Source: Chara braunii
Taxonomy: Eukaryota; Streptophyta; Charophyceae; Charales; Characeae
Length of the DNA: 31,800 nucleotides
Assembly: GCA_003427395.1 (NCBI GenBank)
Contig: BFEA01000415.1
Span: 866,942-898,741 of the forward strand
Direction: 5' to 3'
Shown: positions 9,645 through 18,153 of the stretch, in pieces
Layout of the letters: every line of letters begins with the position of its first letter
Numbering within the stretch: position 1 is the stretch's first letter
The notes under the pieces: generated by a model
Told to the model about the DNA's origin: nothing
The model's input: only the letters and a program-made list of their open reading frames with translations
Databases searched by the model: none
Position numbers and translations under genes: made by a program

Positions 9645-10035
9645 CAGCCGACCAGTAGGGCCGACCGGTCGGCGGTCTGCCGACCAGTCAGAAAACAACC
9701 ATCCACTGAGTTGGGGGCTGTACTGCGCTTGCTGAGTACAGCCCAAATCCGCTGAGAAACTTTTGGGGATGGGTGGGGGTATGGGGGGGTTGGAGGGGGT
9801 ATAGGGGAATGAGGGTGTTGGGTGAGGTTTGGGGGTGTTGGGGGGGTGTTGGGGGGGTGTATGGGGGTATTGTGGGCCGCTATGGGGGTGTTGGTGGGGT
9901 TATTAGGGTTTCTGGACCTCTTTTTTTCTTTTTGTTTTTGTGGGGTGCCGATGACCCCCGACCAGTAGGTGCCGACCAGCCGAGCGGTCGGCGGGTCGCC
10001 AGCTGACCAGTCCAGGGCTGCCGACCGTCGGGGTA
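9645..10035. repeat. Two near-repeat GC-rich palindromic blocks around a G-rich tract
   Basis: Blocks at about 9649-9692 and 9957-10031 share gaccagtagg, gccgacc, cggtcggcgg and gaccagtc in order. Each contains cggtcgg/ccgaccg inverted pairs able to fold. Between them lies the G-rich tract 9768-9907. The pair could be the ends of an unclassified inserted element. Confidence 0.5.
9768..9907 (+). repeat. G-rich minisatellite (G-quadruplex potential)
   Basis: Runs of 3-7 G separated by ta, tt or tat (gggggtgttgg type) recur more than a dozen times on the plus strand, which is the sense strand of the host intron. The Pro/Thr/Asn-rich minus-strand frame is a by-product. Confidence 0.85.
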
Positions 10036-10139
10036 TGCAGCACTGACGTAGGGTCATAACCGTTGTATCTAGAATGAAAGTTGCCCCTCATACGGTTATG
10101 ATGACTGCACATTTTGTTCACACTGATCTTCTTTGTGTT

Positions 10140-10287
10140 GTTCAAGTTTTAACAAATGTCCTGAAGGACCACTTGGTTTATAATTGCCCATAATTGCCTG
10201 AAAGCCAGTTGCGTCGTTCAAGTTTTAACAAATGTCCTGAAGGACCACTTGGTTTATCATTGCCCGTAATTGCCTGAGAGCCAGATG
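10140..10287. repeat. 76-bp tandem duplication
   Basis: gttcaagttttaacaaatgt starts at 10140 and again at 10216. The two copies are nearly identical through the 'gccag' end. No coding potential. Confidence 0.95.
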
Positions 10288-10554
10288 CTTGTAGTGGTCA
10301 CGGAAGTTCATTGAGCTTGTAAATTGAGTTTCTCCACTGAAGTTTCATTTAACATATTTGAATTTGAATGGTATTTCATTTTCTTTCCTTTTAATCACCA
10401 CTGCCCCCAATGTCAAAAATTGGCTTTGCGGGACCTTCAGAGGCCAGTAGCCCGGAAGAAGTGGAGGTTGACAGCAATTTAAGTGGAGGTCGGCGGCGAT
10501 TCAAGCGGAGCTCGGCGGAAAAATAAAAGAAAAAAGAGGAGGTCACAAGAATAC

Positions 10555-10850
10555 ATCAACAAATTTGAAAATTTGAGATCCGGTAGATTTGGTGGTGGTC
10601 TTTCTGGGAAAAATATTAGAAAAAAACAAAAAATGGTTTAGGCAGTGAAATACTCGCCATGCGGATAATGGACAAAAAAATCTGAAAATTTGGGGTCCAG
10701 TAGATTTGGTGGTTATCTTTCAAGGAAAATATCAGTAAAAATATCAGGAAAAATATCAGGAAAAATATCAGGAAAAATGTCAGGAAAAATATCGGGAAAA
10801 ATATCAGAAAAAAAAAAAAAAGATTAGGCAGTGAAGTAATCGTCGTGCCA
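10555..10850. repeat. Duplicated AT-rich block with a 12-bp tandem array
   Basis: A block with tagatttggtggt...ctttc...aggcagtgaa...tcg(c/t)c(a/g)tgc occurs at about 10580-10662 and 10697-10850. In the second copy aaaaatatcagg has expanded to about eight 12-bp units (10728-10812). Confidence 0.85.
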
Positions 10851-11077
10851 ACTCGACGCAAATTCCATTTTTGCCACTCTACCAGTTTCCCATGCTATGC
10901 TACTGGTTCCCCTCATGAACTTGTGCTACAGGTCCCCAAAAATCTTTAGCGGCCGGGGGAGTGGTGGTTTAAAAAGGTAACCGTGACCGCATAAGAAACG
11001 AAGTTTCAATCGAAAGGTCTGAAACAGGTTATTGCAGTGTAGTCGCTGGCAGAACTTGAAATGCACTCCATGCGCAT

Positions 11078-11577
11078 AGGTTCCACAGGAATCCCATGTC
11101 GGGTGTCGGGTGTGACCAAGACATCTCGGCCGGGGACCAGCCATGAGGTGAGGGCGCATGATCCTGGCTCAAATCGCGGCCAGATTCTTACCGAGGCCCT
11201 CTTCCCTTGCTGCTGGAAAGTCTTCAGCCGTCTATCTGATAGATCATAGAAATGACTGAACTTTTTTGTGCGGCAAGTGATGGGGTTCAGGGCCTTGAAG
11301 GCCCTGGACGACGTGGCCACCGACACAAACTCTTAGGTTCCGCAGGAATCCGATGTCGGGTGTGGCCAAGACATCTCGGCCATGGACCAGCCATGAGGTG
11401 CCAGGACGGGCTCAAATCGCGGCCAGATTCTTACCGAGGCCCCCTTCCCTTGCTGCTGGAAAGTCTTCAGCCGTCGATCTGATAGATCATAGAAACGACT
11501 GAATTTTTTCGCGCAGCAAGTGATGGGGTCCAGGGCCTTGAAGGCTCTGGACGGCGTGGCCACCGACACAAACTCTT
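11078..11577. repeat. 257-bp tandem duplication
   Basis: Copy 1 (11078-11334) and copy 2 (11335-11577) both run from aggttcc(a/g)caggaatcc to accgacacaaactctt. Each carries caagacatctcggcc, the reverse complement of a phrase in the 37-bp satellite at 29757-30056, so the two repeats share a source. Short frames such as 11006-11326 (minus) are by-products. Confidence 0.9.
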
Positions 11578-11680
11578 CCGAGATCTCTACGCGACCAAAC
11601 TGAACGTCAAGTTCCACTGGCGACTAACTCCAACAACCTGTTTTTTGTTTTTGGTTTTTTTTCCAACAACCTGTTTCTAT

Positions 11681-12109
11681 GGGCCTCGCTGCACTACTCT
11701 AGACTCTCGAAATATCTCGAGAGTTCGGCTAGCATTGTCAGAGAGGCAAGACTCTCGAAATACCCGCCTTCGCTGCACTTACTCTATAACCTATTACACT
11801 ATGTGAACTCTCGAAACCCTGGGCGTCGTCCTACTCTACAGAAGAGCTGCATCACTGCGCTACGGGACAAAGTCTGGCCACCGGGACAGGAGGTCCACTC
11901 TCGAAAAACGAGCCTGTCGGCGGGCAACTCCCGAGGACACTTGCAAATTCAGTTTTTGCAGGGGGGGGACTCTCGACGTTTCGAGAGTTGCGTTTTAGTG
12001 TGGCTTCTGACAGCTCTCGATCGGGTTTCGAGAGTTTCCCGATCAAGAGTAAGTGCAGCGATGACCCACTCTCGAAAATTCGAGAGTCTAGAGTAGTGCA
12101 GCGAGGCCC
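11681..12109. mobile_element. MITE with perfect 31-bp TIRs and many CTCTCGAAA motifs
   Basis: The left end GGGCCTCGCTGCACTACTCT... and the reverse complement of the right end are identical for 31 bp. TAT flanks both sides (11678-11680, 12110-12112) as a probable 3-bp target duplication. A 3-bp duplication and G-rich TIR start fit PIF/Harbinger-like elements, but TAT is not the usual TTA/TAA, so the superfamily is uncertain. Inside, CTCTCGAAA or its complement recurs at least nine times, several as hairpins (for example 12069-12087). Such subterminal repeats are typical transposase-binding sites. The 429-bp length and lack of a transposase frame make it non-autonomous. Confidence 0.9.
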
Positions 12110-12183
12110 TATAGCAAAATAAAACTAAAAAATTCCATGCCGTGGTCATAGCTGATTCTTTTTTGTGGGGGGGAACTACACGA

Positions 12184-12525
12184 GAGTCACAAAAATGAGT
12201 TATATACTTGCACTATGGGCCAAGATACAGTTTCAAATTGTCGTTCAGGCAATGTATACAACCCAGCTTTCTGGCCAGGTATACCATCCAATGCCATCCT
12301 AGGCCATTCTGTAAATGGGACGCTGGACCCGCTTTCCAGCAGGTGATGCTCTCCACGAATAGATGGAGCCTCTCCAACGGTGCTAGTGGTGTCTGCTCTT
12401 ATCAGCACCACTAGCACCGAAGGCGATGTTAATAAAAAAAAAAAAAAAAAAGGGTGCCCGAAGTGCAATTGCAAATTGTATCTTGCCCCATACTAGTGCA
12501 ATTATAACTCGTTGTTTTGTGACTC
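12184..12525. mobile_element. MITE with about 55-bp imperfect TIRs
   Basis: The left arm starts gagtcacaaaaatgagttat. The reverse complement of the right arm (12525 leftward) starts gagtcacaaaacaacgagtt. Both continue through 'ttgcacta', 'tgggscaagata' and 'caattg'-like phrases. No clear target duplication was found. The inside holds a dispersed-repeat copy (12323-12375, reverse) and a 13-bp-stem hairpin around ggtgctagtggtg...caccactagcacc (about 12380-12418). Confidence 0.8.
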
Positions 12526-12888
12526 CACTGAAGTTACCCTCCTTTTTTTTTCAATTAAAACACAGGACTCTGCCAAGTGCTTACACGAGGTATAGAGTCT
12601 GACACCTGCCAGGTGCTTGAAGGTGGCATAAGCTTCAAATATAATCCCCACTGAACGGCCGCAGTAGCTGTCAAGTGTTTTTATTTTTATTTTTCCATTT
12701 TTACTTATATATGTTTTTTAATTTTTTTTCATCAATTATCGACAAAACATTTTTAGTTTTTTTGTACAATTTCTGTTTTGTCAAGTTTTTTGAACTTCAA
12801 AACTTTTTTGAACTTTCCAGTTTTTTATGACACTAATGCCTTCACCTGACCCAGTGGTAACCACCTACACCTTTGCACTGCTTTGCAG

Positions 12889-13056
12889 GGTCCTGCCAGA
12901 GAGTGGGAAAAGGCCTTGCAGAGTCTCTACAAGGAGGAGAGGAGTGGGAGAGACAACGGGGAGGCAAACTTTCCTCAAGAAAGAGCAGAGAGGCATCTTC
13001 CTGCAGGAGACCGTTCGCAGGAAGCTCCGCGTTCAAGGACCGGATTACAGCACTAG
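12889..13056 (+). CDS. GBSS: Starch synthase (granule-bound type), last coding exon
   Basis: Directly after a cctttgcactgctttgcag acceptor, 55 codons read GPAREWEKALQSLYKEE... to a TAG stop at 13054-13056. Joined to the exon ending QDLSWR at 2383, this restores the conserved GBSS motif QDLSW(K/R)GPA(K/R).WE...L.SL, with both splice ends in phase 0. The 17 conserved residues are followed by about 38 hydrophilic residues rich in Arg, Glu and Gly with no family match that I know. GBSS tails vary in length, so this may be a lineage-specific tail, or translation may continue through an unseen splice. The exon is shorter than 60 codons and overlaps larger out-of-frame ORFs. Confidence 0.83.
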   Translation, partial: GPAREWEKALQSLYKEERSGRDNGEANFPQERAERHLPAGDRSQEAPRSRTGLQH

Positions 13057-13082
13057 GACATGCCACATATCGGGGCCGAGGG

Positions 13083-13136
13083 CGCGTTTGGGAGGCCAAA
13101 ACGCGATGCGGGCCGTCGATTTATTTTATCGACGGC
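13083..13136 (+). other. Two consecutive hairpins in the probable 3' UTR
   Basis: CGCGTTT / AAACGCG (13083-13089 with 13099-13105) is followed by GCCGTCGAT / ATCGACGGC (13112-13120 with 13128-13136, loop ttatttt). Both stems are perfect. They start 26 bp after the stop codon. Whether they act in the mRNA is unknown. Confidence 0.6.
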
Positions 13137-13210
13137 GTGCCGGCGCCGACTTTTTCCGAGTACGTGACCCAGCCTTTGTAGCTGAATGAGTCACCCATGA
13201 GTTGTTGATA

Positions 13211-13332
13211 AAGGGCCTTGCTCCACCACTCAACACATGCTACAAAAGACAAAAATCATGGTGGTGTATCTTTCCATGTTCTGCAGAAGATTCATTCTCA
13301 TTTTGCTACGATTGGTGAGTAGCGGAGGGAGC
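13211..13332. mobile_element. Short TIR element (about 120 bp)
   Basis: The left end ctccaccactcaacac...gctacaaaa is the imperfect reverse complement of the right end ...tttgctacgattggtgagta. A related arm is at about 31511-31545 (cctcactccactactcacca, then tctgcaaaatgag). The apparent splice donor GGTGAGTA here is part of the repeat. Confidence 0.5.
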
Positions 13333-13336
13333 CCCG

Positions 13337-14044
13337 AACACGGACGGGAGTTTGAGGATCACGCGAACGCGAAATAGTTCTGAGTTACCTTGGACCTGTC
13401 TGTGTTGATGACGAGACCTGAAGGCTGTTGCCAGTGTCTTTTTTTTTTTTTTCCAAAGAAAAGTGGCGGCTTCCTTCAGCCGCCAAAAAAGAGAGACGGT
13501 GGCTGCGTAAATAAAAGGCAAATGTGGGTGCGTACGGTAAACGGCGAATGGATACCTGGTGCGTACGGAAAATGCAGGCCGTCCGGAAAACGCAGGCCAT
13601 CGGGGAAATGCAGGCCATCTTGGTACCGGCCAATGCATGCGATGGATAACTCGCCAGAAGTTTTTGTTAAACTTTGTTTTCTTTTTCCTGAGGAATTCAA
13701 CCATGGGGCATGCTTCTTACGTGCTGCTAGACGAAGGAATATTTTTTTTGAGGCATGCAGCACAACGCAGCGCGCATGCGGTTGGTCGCGGATGTACCTG
13801 GCTACAGTTATTGCCAGATCCATGTGATGCGATACTAGTCATGCCACCGCACAATCTCCGGTTTAACAGAAAAAAGGATGCGATCGCAACACAGTCACAT
13901 CCACGGCGTTGAAACGTCAATTAGAGGATATTCACACAAGGACTTTCTCGGCATCAACTGGCCATGATTGTGGCCAGATACGTTCACGGATGGACCATAT
14001 TATCGCCGCCCTCATCACACACGCCGGACGGTAAAAGTCATGTA
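13337..14044. other. Intergenic stretch, no gene recognised
   Basis: It contains three 18-bp units ggaaaatgcaggccgtcc (13567-13620), a T-run at 13439-13452, and a possible AATAAA at 13510-13515, 454 bp past the starch synthase stop, which could serve as its polyadenylation signal. Overlapping frames on both strands show no family similarity. Confidence 0.45.
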
Positions 14045-14071
14045 AGGGTTTAGCGTTTAGGGTTTAGGGTT
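14045..14071 (+). repeat. Short interstitial telomere tract (TTTAGGG)
   Basis: The sequence agggtttagcgtttagggtt, then tagggtta, is about three and a half TTTAGGG units with one variant. This is the plant/green-algal telomere type. Confidence 0.8.
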
Positions 14072-14116
14072 ATGTTCGGAACGGTTTTGTCGGTGACTAA
14101 AGGCGTACTCACACTT

Positions 14117-14423
14117 GCACTTTCCTGAATGCACCATGCCAACCATGAAGACCAGATCCAGTTGAGAAAGTCCTAGTTGTGAAATGTGCTGTAAGAGGGA
14201 AGTGAGAACAATAATTCAACAAATGTATCTCTTTGCGAGAATGGTACGAACTCGCTGGCAGTGTTGATCAGCACTGCTGTTTGTATCTGTTTGTACCTGT
14301 TGAAGATGGCTGTGTACTCTACAGTGTCTACATGCGCACTGTCCTGAATGTATGTTGCCACTATAATGGCCAGATTCGGTTGAGAAAGTCCTAGTGTGAA
14401 CATGCTTGAAGAAGGAAGCGAGA
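14117..14423. repeat. Two direct copies of a 90-bp block, 219 bp apart
   Basis: gcac(t/g)(t/g)tcctgaatg...ggttgagaaagtcctag-type sequence runs 14117-14208 and again 14336-14423, ending agga(a)g(t/c)gaga. Between them is unique sequence with no gene. Confidence 0.8.
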
Positions 14424-14461
14424 TGTAGTTGTTCATTGGAATGGTGTCAAGTGGCCCAGTT

Positions 14462-14540
14462 GATGTAGCTCAGTGGTTAGAGCACCGGTTGGAAATGCGC
14501 ACTGTGGTATGAGGTTGCAAGTTCAAAACTCAATTGCAGC
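14462..14540 (+). repeat. tRNA-derived SINE head or tRNA pseudogene
   Basis: tagctcagtggttagagca (14466-14484) matches the pol III A box and D-arm of many tRNAs, and gttcaaaactc (14521-14531) resembles a B box at normal spacing. The acceptor ends do not pair well and the middle is over-long for an anticodon arm, so it is not a working tRNA gene. Confidence 0.55.
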
Positions 14541-15136
14541 CTTGCGCATGGACACCGGCAAGGCGTTAGAATGACGCACGGCTGGACACATGTTCCCTTG
14601 GGCTGATGCACGGTGAGCTTATACAGACACTGCCTGCGCACCACCCAAGGGTTGTCCATGGTGTTGTATGTTGGGTCTTGATACTGCGTGGGTTGCTTGT
14701 GGCTGTTGCTCGTGGTTGTTCTGTTGATCTCCCCAGTCTGGCATATCACACACGGGCAGTTTGTGATTGTTGCTCAAATGGTATTGTCTTCAGGTCACAT
14801 GTCATCGATTACGGGTTCGAGTCTGGCTTGGGACTTTGGGGGGGGTTCTTGTCCATCTTGGCTTGTCATCTCTTCAAACGAACACATAGTTCCCTCTACA
14901 TAGTACTGCACATATCTGGCCTTCGGCCACATTCATCTCGCTATACGGTTACACAGAGCACACATAGCCTTCGGGCAGATACAAAACACATGGCCCTGTG
15001 GGCTCATACAAACATACATAGTCTCTGGGCACGCACACATACACACAACTATGATACTGGGCTGGGGCAGTCTATCAGGTATATGATGGGGTCTACTCAC
15101 GCATGGCTTAGCTCTAGAGTAGGGGTAGGGATATAA
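14541..15136. other. Non-coding stretch downstream of the tRNA-like sequence
   Basis: It has weak imperfect repeats of acacatag...ttcggg(c/g) type at about 14880-15040. The 176-codon plus frame (14606-15136) is low in recognisable features. I do not support it as a gene. Confidence 0.4.
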
Positions 15137-15580
15137 GTTTCTCCGGCTAGTCTGAGTTCCGCCTAGCCTTGGGTTCACTAGGGGAAGGACGGTAGGATGT
15201 GTCCGTGGGCTCTGGCCTGCCTTGCTTCGGTAATCCTGCTGGGTAGACTCTTTGAATTGGGCCTGTAGAAGATTGCATGAGCCTGGCACCCGAAGTTCCC
15301 GTACTGCAAGATTCGTCCGCTTCCGCTTCCATCAGGCCTGGGAGGTTGGCCCAGCCTTGGTGCTTGTCACTGCTGTCTGGTCCAAGTTGCCCTCCATACT
15401 GCTAGGGTGATGGTCCTGAGTGCTGGTCACACTGAAGTAGGATAGTAGGGACAGGGGGTGCGCTGGGAGTATTAACGTGGGGATGGGTAGGGTAGCTGGC
15501 CTATTCTGTCAGGACAACCATTGGCTGCTGCTACCAGCAATCACCGCGGGTCTGGTCCTTGGCCTCTACAACACCCTGGG

Positions 15581-15611
<31 letters not shown>
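15137..15611 (+). mobile_element. A-tailed retroposon-like repeat, copy 1
   Basis: About 350 bp of it (15237-15582) match 30904-31257 in the same order, including ctgctgggtaga, ttgcatgagcctggc, ttcccgtactgcaag, gtgcttgtcactgctgtctg and the end cctctacaacaccctgggct, followed directly by a poly-A run (15583-15611). A shared 3' end with an A tail suggests SINE or LINE-3'-end retroposition. No target duplication was identified. Confidence 0.65.
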
Positions 15612-15613
<2 letters not shown>

Positions 15614-16182
15614 AAGAAGAAGAAGAAGAAGAAGAAGAAGAAGAAAAGAAAGAAAAGAAAAGAAAAAGAAAAACAAGTGGCCGATGTGGTTGACAGGCAC
15701 TGCCAAACAGCGTCCATGTGATTGCGTCTGTTTTGCAGCTTTGAAAAAAAAAAAAAAAAAAAGGGAAAATTGCATCTGTAGTACGGTATAGTACCTAGGC
15801 TACCACCCGGGCCGCCCGGGTCACCTTGCTTGCCCTGGAGGCCCGACCATGCAAGGGCCAAAGAAGGTCCCAGGCTCCCAAGGGAAAAAAAAAAAAAAAA
15901 GCTTAGAAAAAAACGATGTTATGTTAGCCAGAAAAATAAACTAGCGCTAGCGCCCCAACGCCAGCGGACCGGTAGGGCCCGGTCACCCAGGCTCGACTAG
16001 CGCCTGGGGAGAACAGCTCCCCGGCTGCTGGGCCTGCGCACGTGCCCGATAGGTGTGACATGGCTTGTGGGCACGTGGCGCCTGTTGTTTGGTGACACTC
16101 ACGTCCCGTGACACATCAGGAGGGGTAGCGCCAGCCGTGGGATTACAAGGGGTTCAGTGAAACTGTGTGAGTGGCGCAAATA
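15612..16182. other. Microsatellite and GC-rich stretch before the Asn/Asp-rich frame
   Basis: It holds (GAA)n and related purines (15612-15675), A-runs (15744-15761, 15885-15900), the near-palindrome acccgggccgcccgggt (15806-15822), and GC-rich sequence from 15940 that could include promoter or 5' UTR of the following frame. No TATA box was singled out. Confidence 0.4.
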
Positions 16183-16865
16183 ATGGGGGGAGAGATGGAT
16201 TTGGAAGGGGAGCTACAACATCAAGCAGAAGAATGGATTACCACACTGGAGGAGGGATGCAAGCAGATGCAAACGACAGTGGGGTTGCTTATACAGCGGC
16301 AGCAAGAAGGCGGGGAGATCGATGGGGGAGCGATCTCGATGGACCAGTGGTTGGAAGATAGGATTCAGGAGTTGTTAGACATCTTGTGGGAGCTGGAGGA
16401 GGGACCGGATCCCCGGCTCGATGTCTACATCAACTGGAGGCAGGTGGATGACAGGTTGGCTGCTTTCAGAACCCTCTTCACATTGGGGCGAGATCTACGC
16501 AATCAGTTGGAGTATCGGTATGGATTGCTGGCAAGTGAAGATGATTGCGGCGAAAACACAAATAACAGCAACAACATCAGCTACAACGACATCAAGGATG
16601 GGGATGGTGTCAACAACAACAATGATGGGGGAGGGCGACGTCCAAAGCTGCACCATGATGGGAGTGATACTGCAGGTGGACGAGGAAGATAATGGAGGCG
16701 TCAACAACAACAACAACAACGACAACAACAATATCAACTACAGCAACAATAACAAAAACGATGGTGCGCAGGGATTGGGATTGGGCGAAATGGGCGAAGG
16801 TGGTGGGAAGGATGACAGCAACATTAACAACGATGGCGTGAACAACAACGACGACAACGACAACG

Positions 16866-16911
<46 letters not shown>

Positions 16912-17353
16912 CGGCAGTGACGAGGGCGGGGGCGACGTCCACTGCAGCAGCATGAATGGTGTGATGCTGCAGATGGACATGGATGATAAAGGTGGTGACA
17001 ACAACAACAACAACAACGATGATGATGGGGGAGCCGACATCCACGGCTGCCGCATGAGGGGAGTGATACAGCAGATGGATGCGGATGATAGTGGAGACGA
17101 CAACAACAACAACAACAACAAAAACGTTGACGACGACAACAACAAAAACGTTGACGACGACAACAACAAAAACGTTGACGACGGAGGGGGCGACGTCCAT
17201 GGCAGCAGAATGATGGGTGAGGTATTGCAGGCAGACGCGGTTGGAATGGGGGTGGACACGGGAAACTGGTTTTCTGACTTCCTCCTCGTTATATTTTGCG
17301 GCCTCGATATGGAGTTGCTTCTCGTCGTCTGCCAGAGGATAGGAGTAGGTTAG
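16183..17353 (+). pseudogene. Asn/Asp-rich tandem-repeat protein, one frameshift
   Basis: I do not recognise the family. From ATG 16183 (an in-frame GTG lies at 16171) the frame encodes an acidic, helical-looking N-terminus (MDLEGELQHQAEEWITTLEE and IQELLDILWELEEGPD), about 120 residues. It then enters Asn/Asp runs separated by four copies of GGG.DVH...M.GV.LQ.D.DD (DNA starts near 16635, 16931, 17031 and 17190). Near 16626-16636 (gggggagggc) the reading must move by one base: frame 1 stops at 16692, while frame 2 carries the rest to a TAG at 17353. The indel or a sequencing error explains this better than an intron. Asn is coded by AAC throughout, so (AAC)n slippage produces the runs. A 24-bp unit with aacgttgacgacgac repeats three times at 17123-17194. 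The C-terminal FSDFLLVIFCGLDMELLLVV is hydrophobic. Confidence 0.6.
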
Positions 17354-17682
17354 TCAGTGATGATTGGTGTTGCCCAACCCACAATACCAATCAACACTGG
17401 GGTGGTGATCGCCTCGCGGGATTGGTGGTGGGCATTTTAGGGGTTGGATTGCAGGAGGACGAATACATCATATATTGCTTGGAGTTTCGTGATTAGACTT
17501 TGATAGGTATAGATTAAGGACATATATAGACAGTTTCTGACTATTGGACATAGTTACAAGACACGACATGGGGACGCTGGACCCGAGTTCCAGCAGATAT
17601 AAATTACATCATTGGTAGAGCACATCATATGATGGCTAGGGTTTCGACTGAAGGTATTGATCCCTCAGATTGTTGCAGAGAT
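17354..17682. other. Downstream stretch up to the gap
   Basis: It contains an AT-rich run with no gene and, at 17570-17597, a reverse copy of the dispersed repeat (gggacgctggacccgagttcc). Confidence 0.5.
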
Positions 17683-18153
17683 NNNNNNNNNNNNNNNNNN
17701 NNNNNNNNNNNNNNNNNNNNNNNNNNNNNNNNNNNNNNNNNNNNNNNNNNNNNNNNNNNNNNNNNNNNNNNNNNNNNNNNNNNNNNNNNNNNNNNNNNNN
17801 NNNNNNNNNNNNNNNNNNNNNNNNNNNNNNNNNNNNNNNNNNNNNNNNNNNNNNNNNNNNNNNNNNNNNNNNNNNNNNNNNNNNNNNNNNNNNNNNNNNN
17901 NNNNNNNNNNNNNNNNNNNNNNNNNNNNNNNNNNNNNNNNNNNNNNNNNNNNNNNNNNNNNNNNNNNNNNNNNNNNNNNNNNNNNNNNNNNNNNNNNNNN
18001 NNNNNNNNNNNNNNNNNNNNNNNNNNNNNNNNNNNNNNNNNNNNNNNNNNNNNNNNNNNNNNNNNNNNNNNNNNNNNNNNNNNNNNNNNNNNNNNNNNNN
18101 NNNNNNNNNNNNNNNNNNNNNNNNNNNNNNNNNNNNNNNNNNNNNNNNNNNNN
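17683..18153. other. Assembly gap (471 N)
   Basis: A run of N. Any reading frames across it are meaningless. Confidence 1.

Larger units (their letters stand above)
2384..12888 (+). other. 10.5 kb intron of the starch synthase gene, loaded with transposons
   Basis: It begins GTGAGT and ends in a pyrimidine-rich acceptor (cctttgcactgctttgcag). Both flanking exons are in phase 0, and together they restore the conserved starch synthase C-terminal motif. The intron holds a complete 4.8 kb LTR element, two TIR elements, a G-rich tract and several tandem duplications. The size assumes the assembly is right across the repeats. Confidence 0.8.

Noticed and set aside
9578-10057. Pro/Asn/Thr-rich minus-strand ORF
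   Set aside because: Antisense of the G-rich minisatellite inside an intron.
12827-13189. 120-codon plus-strand ORF over the last starch synthase exon
   Set aside because: Wrong frame; the conserved GPAREWE frame is the one that joins in phase to the upstream exon.
13211-13332. Exon ending at GGTGAGTA near 13313
   Set aside because: The donor-like phrase belongs to a TIR repeat that recurs at about 31511-31545.
14462-14540. Functional tRNA gene
   Set aside because: The A box is good but the acceptor stem and anticodon arm do not fold properly.
16610-17200. Val-rich 196-codon minus-strand ORF
   Set aside because: It is the antisense of the (AAC)n/(GAC)n coding repeats and has no independent support.
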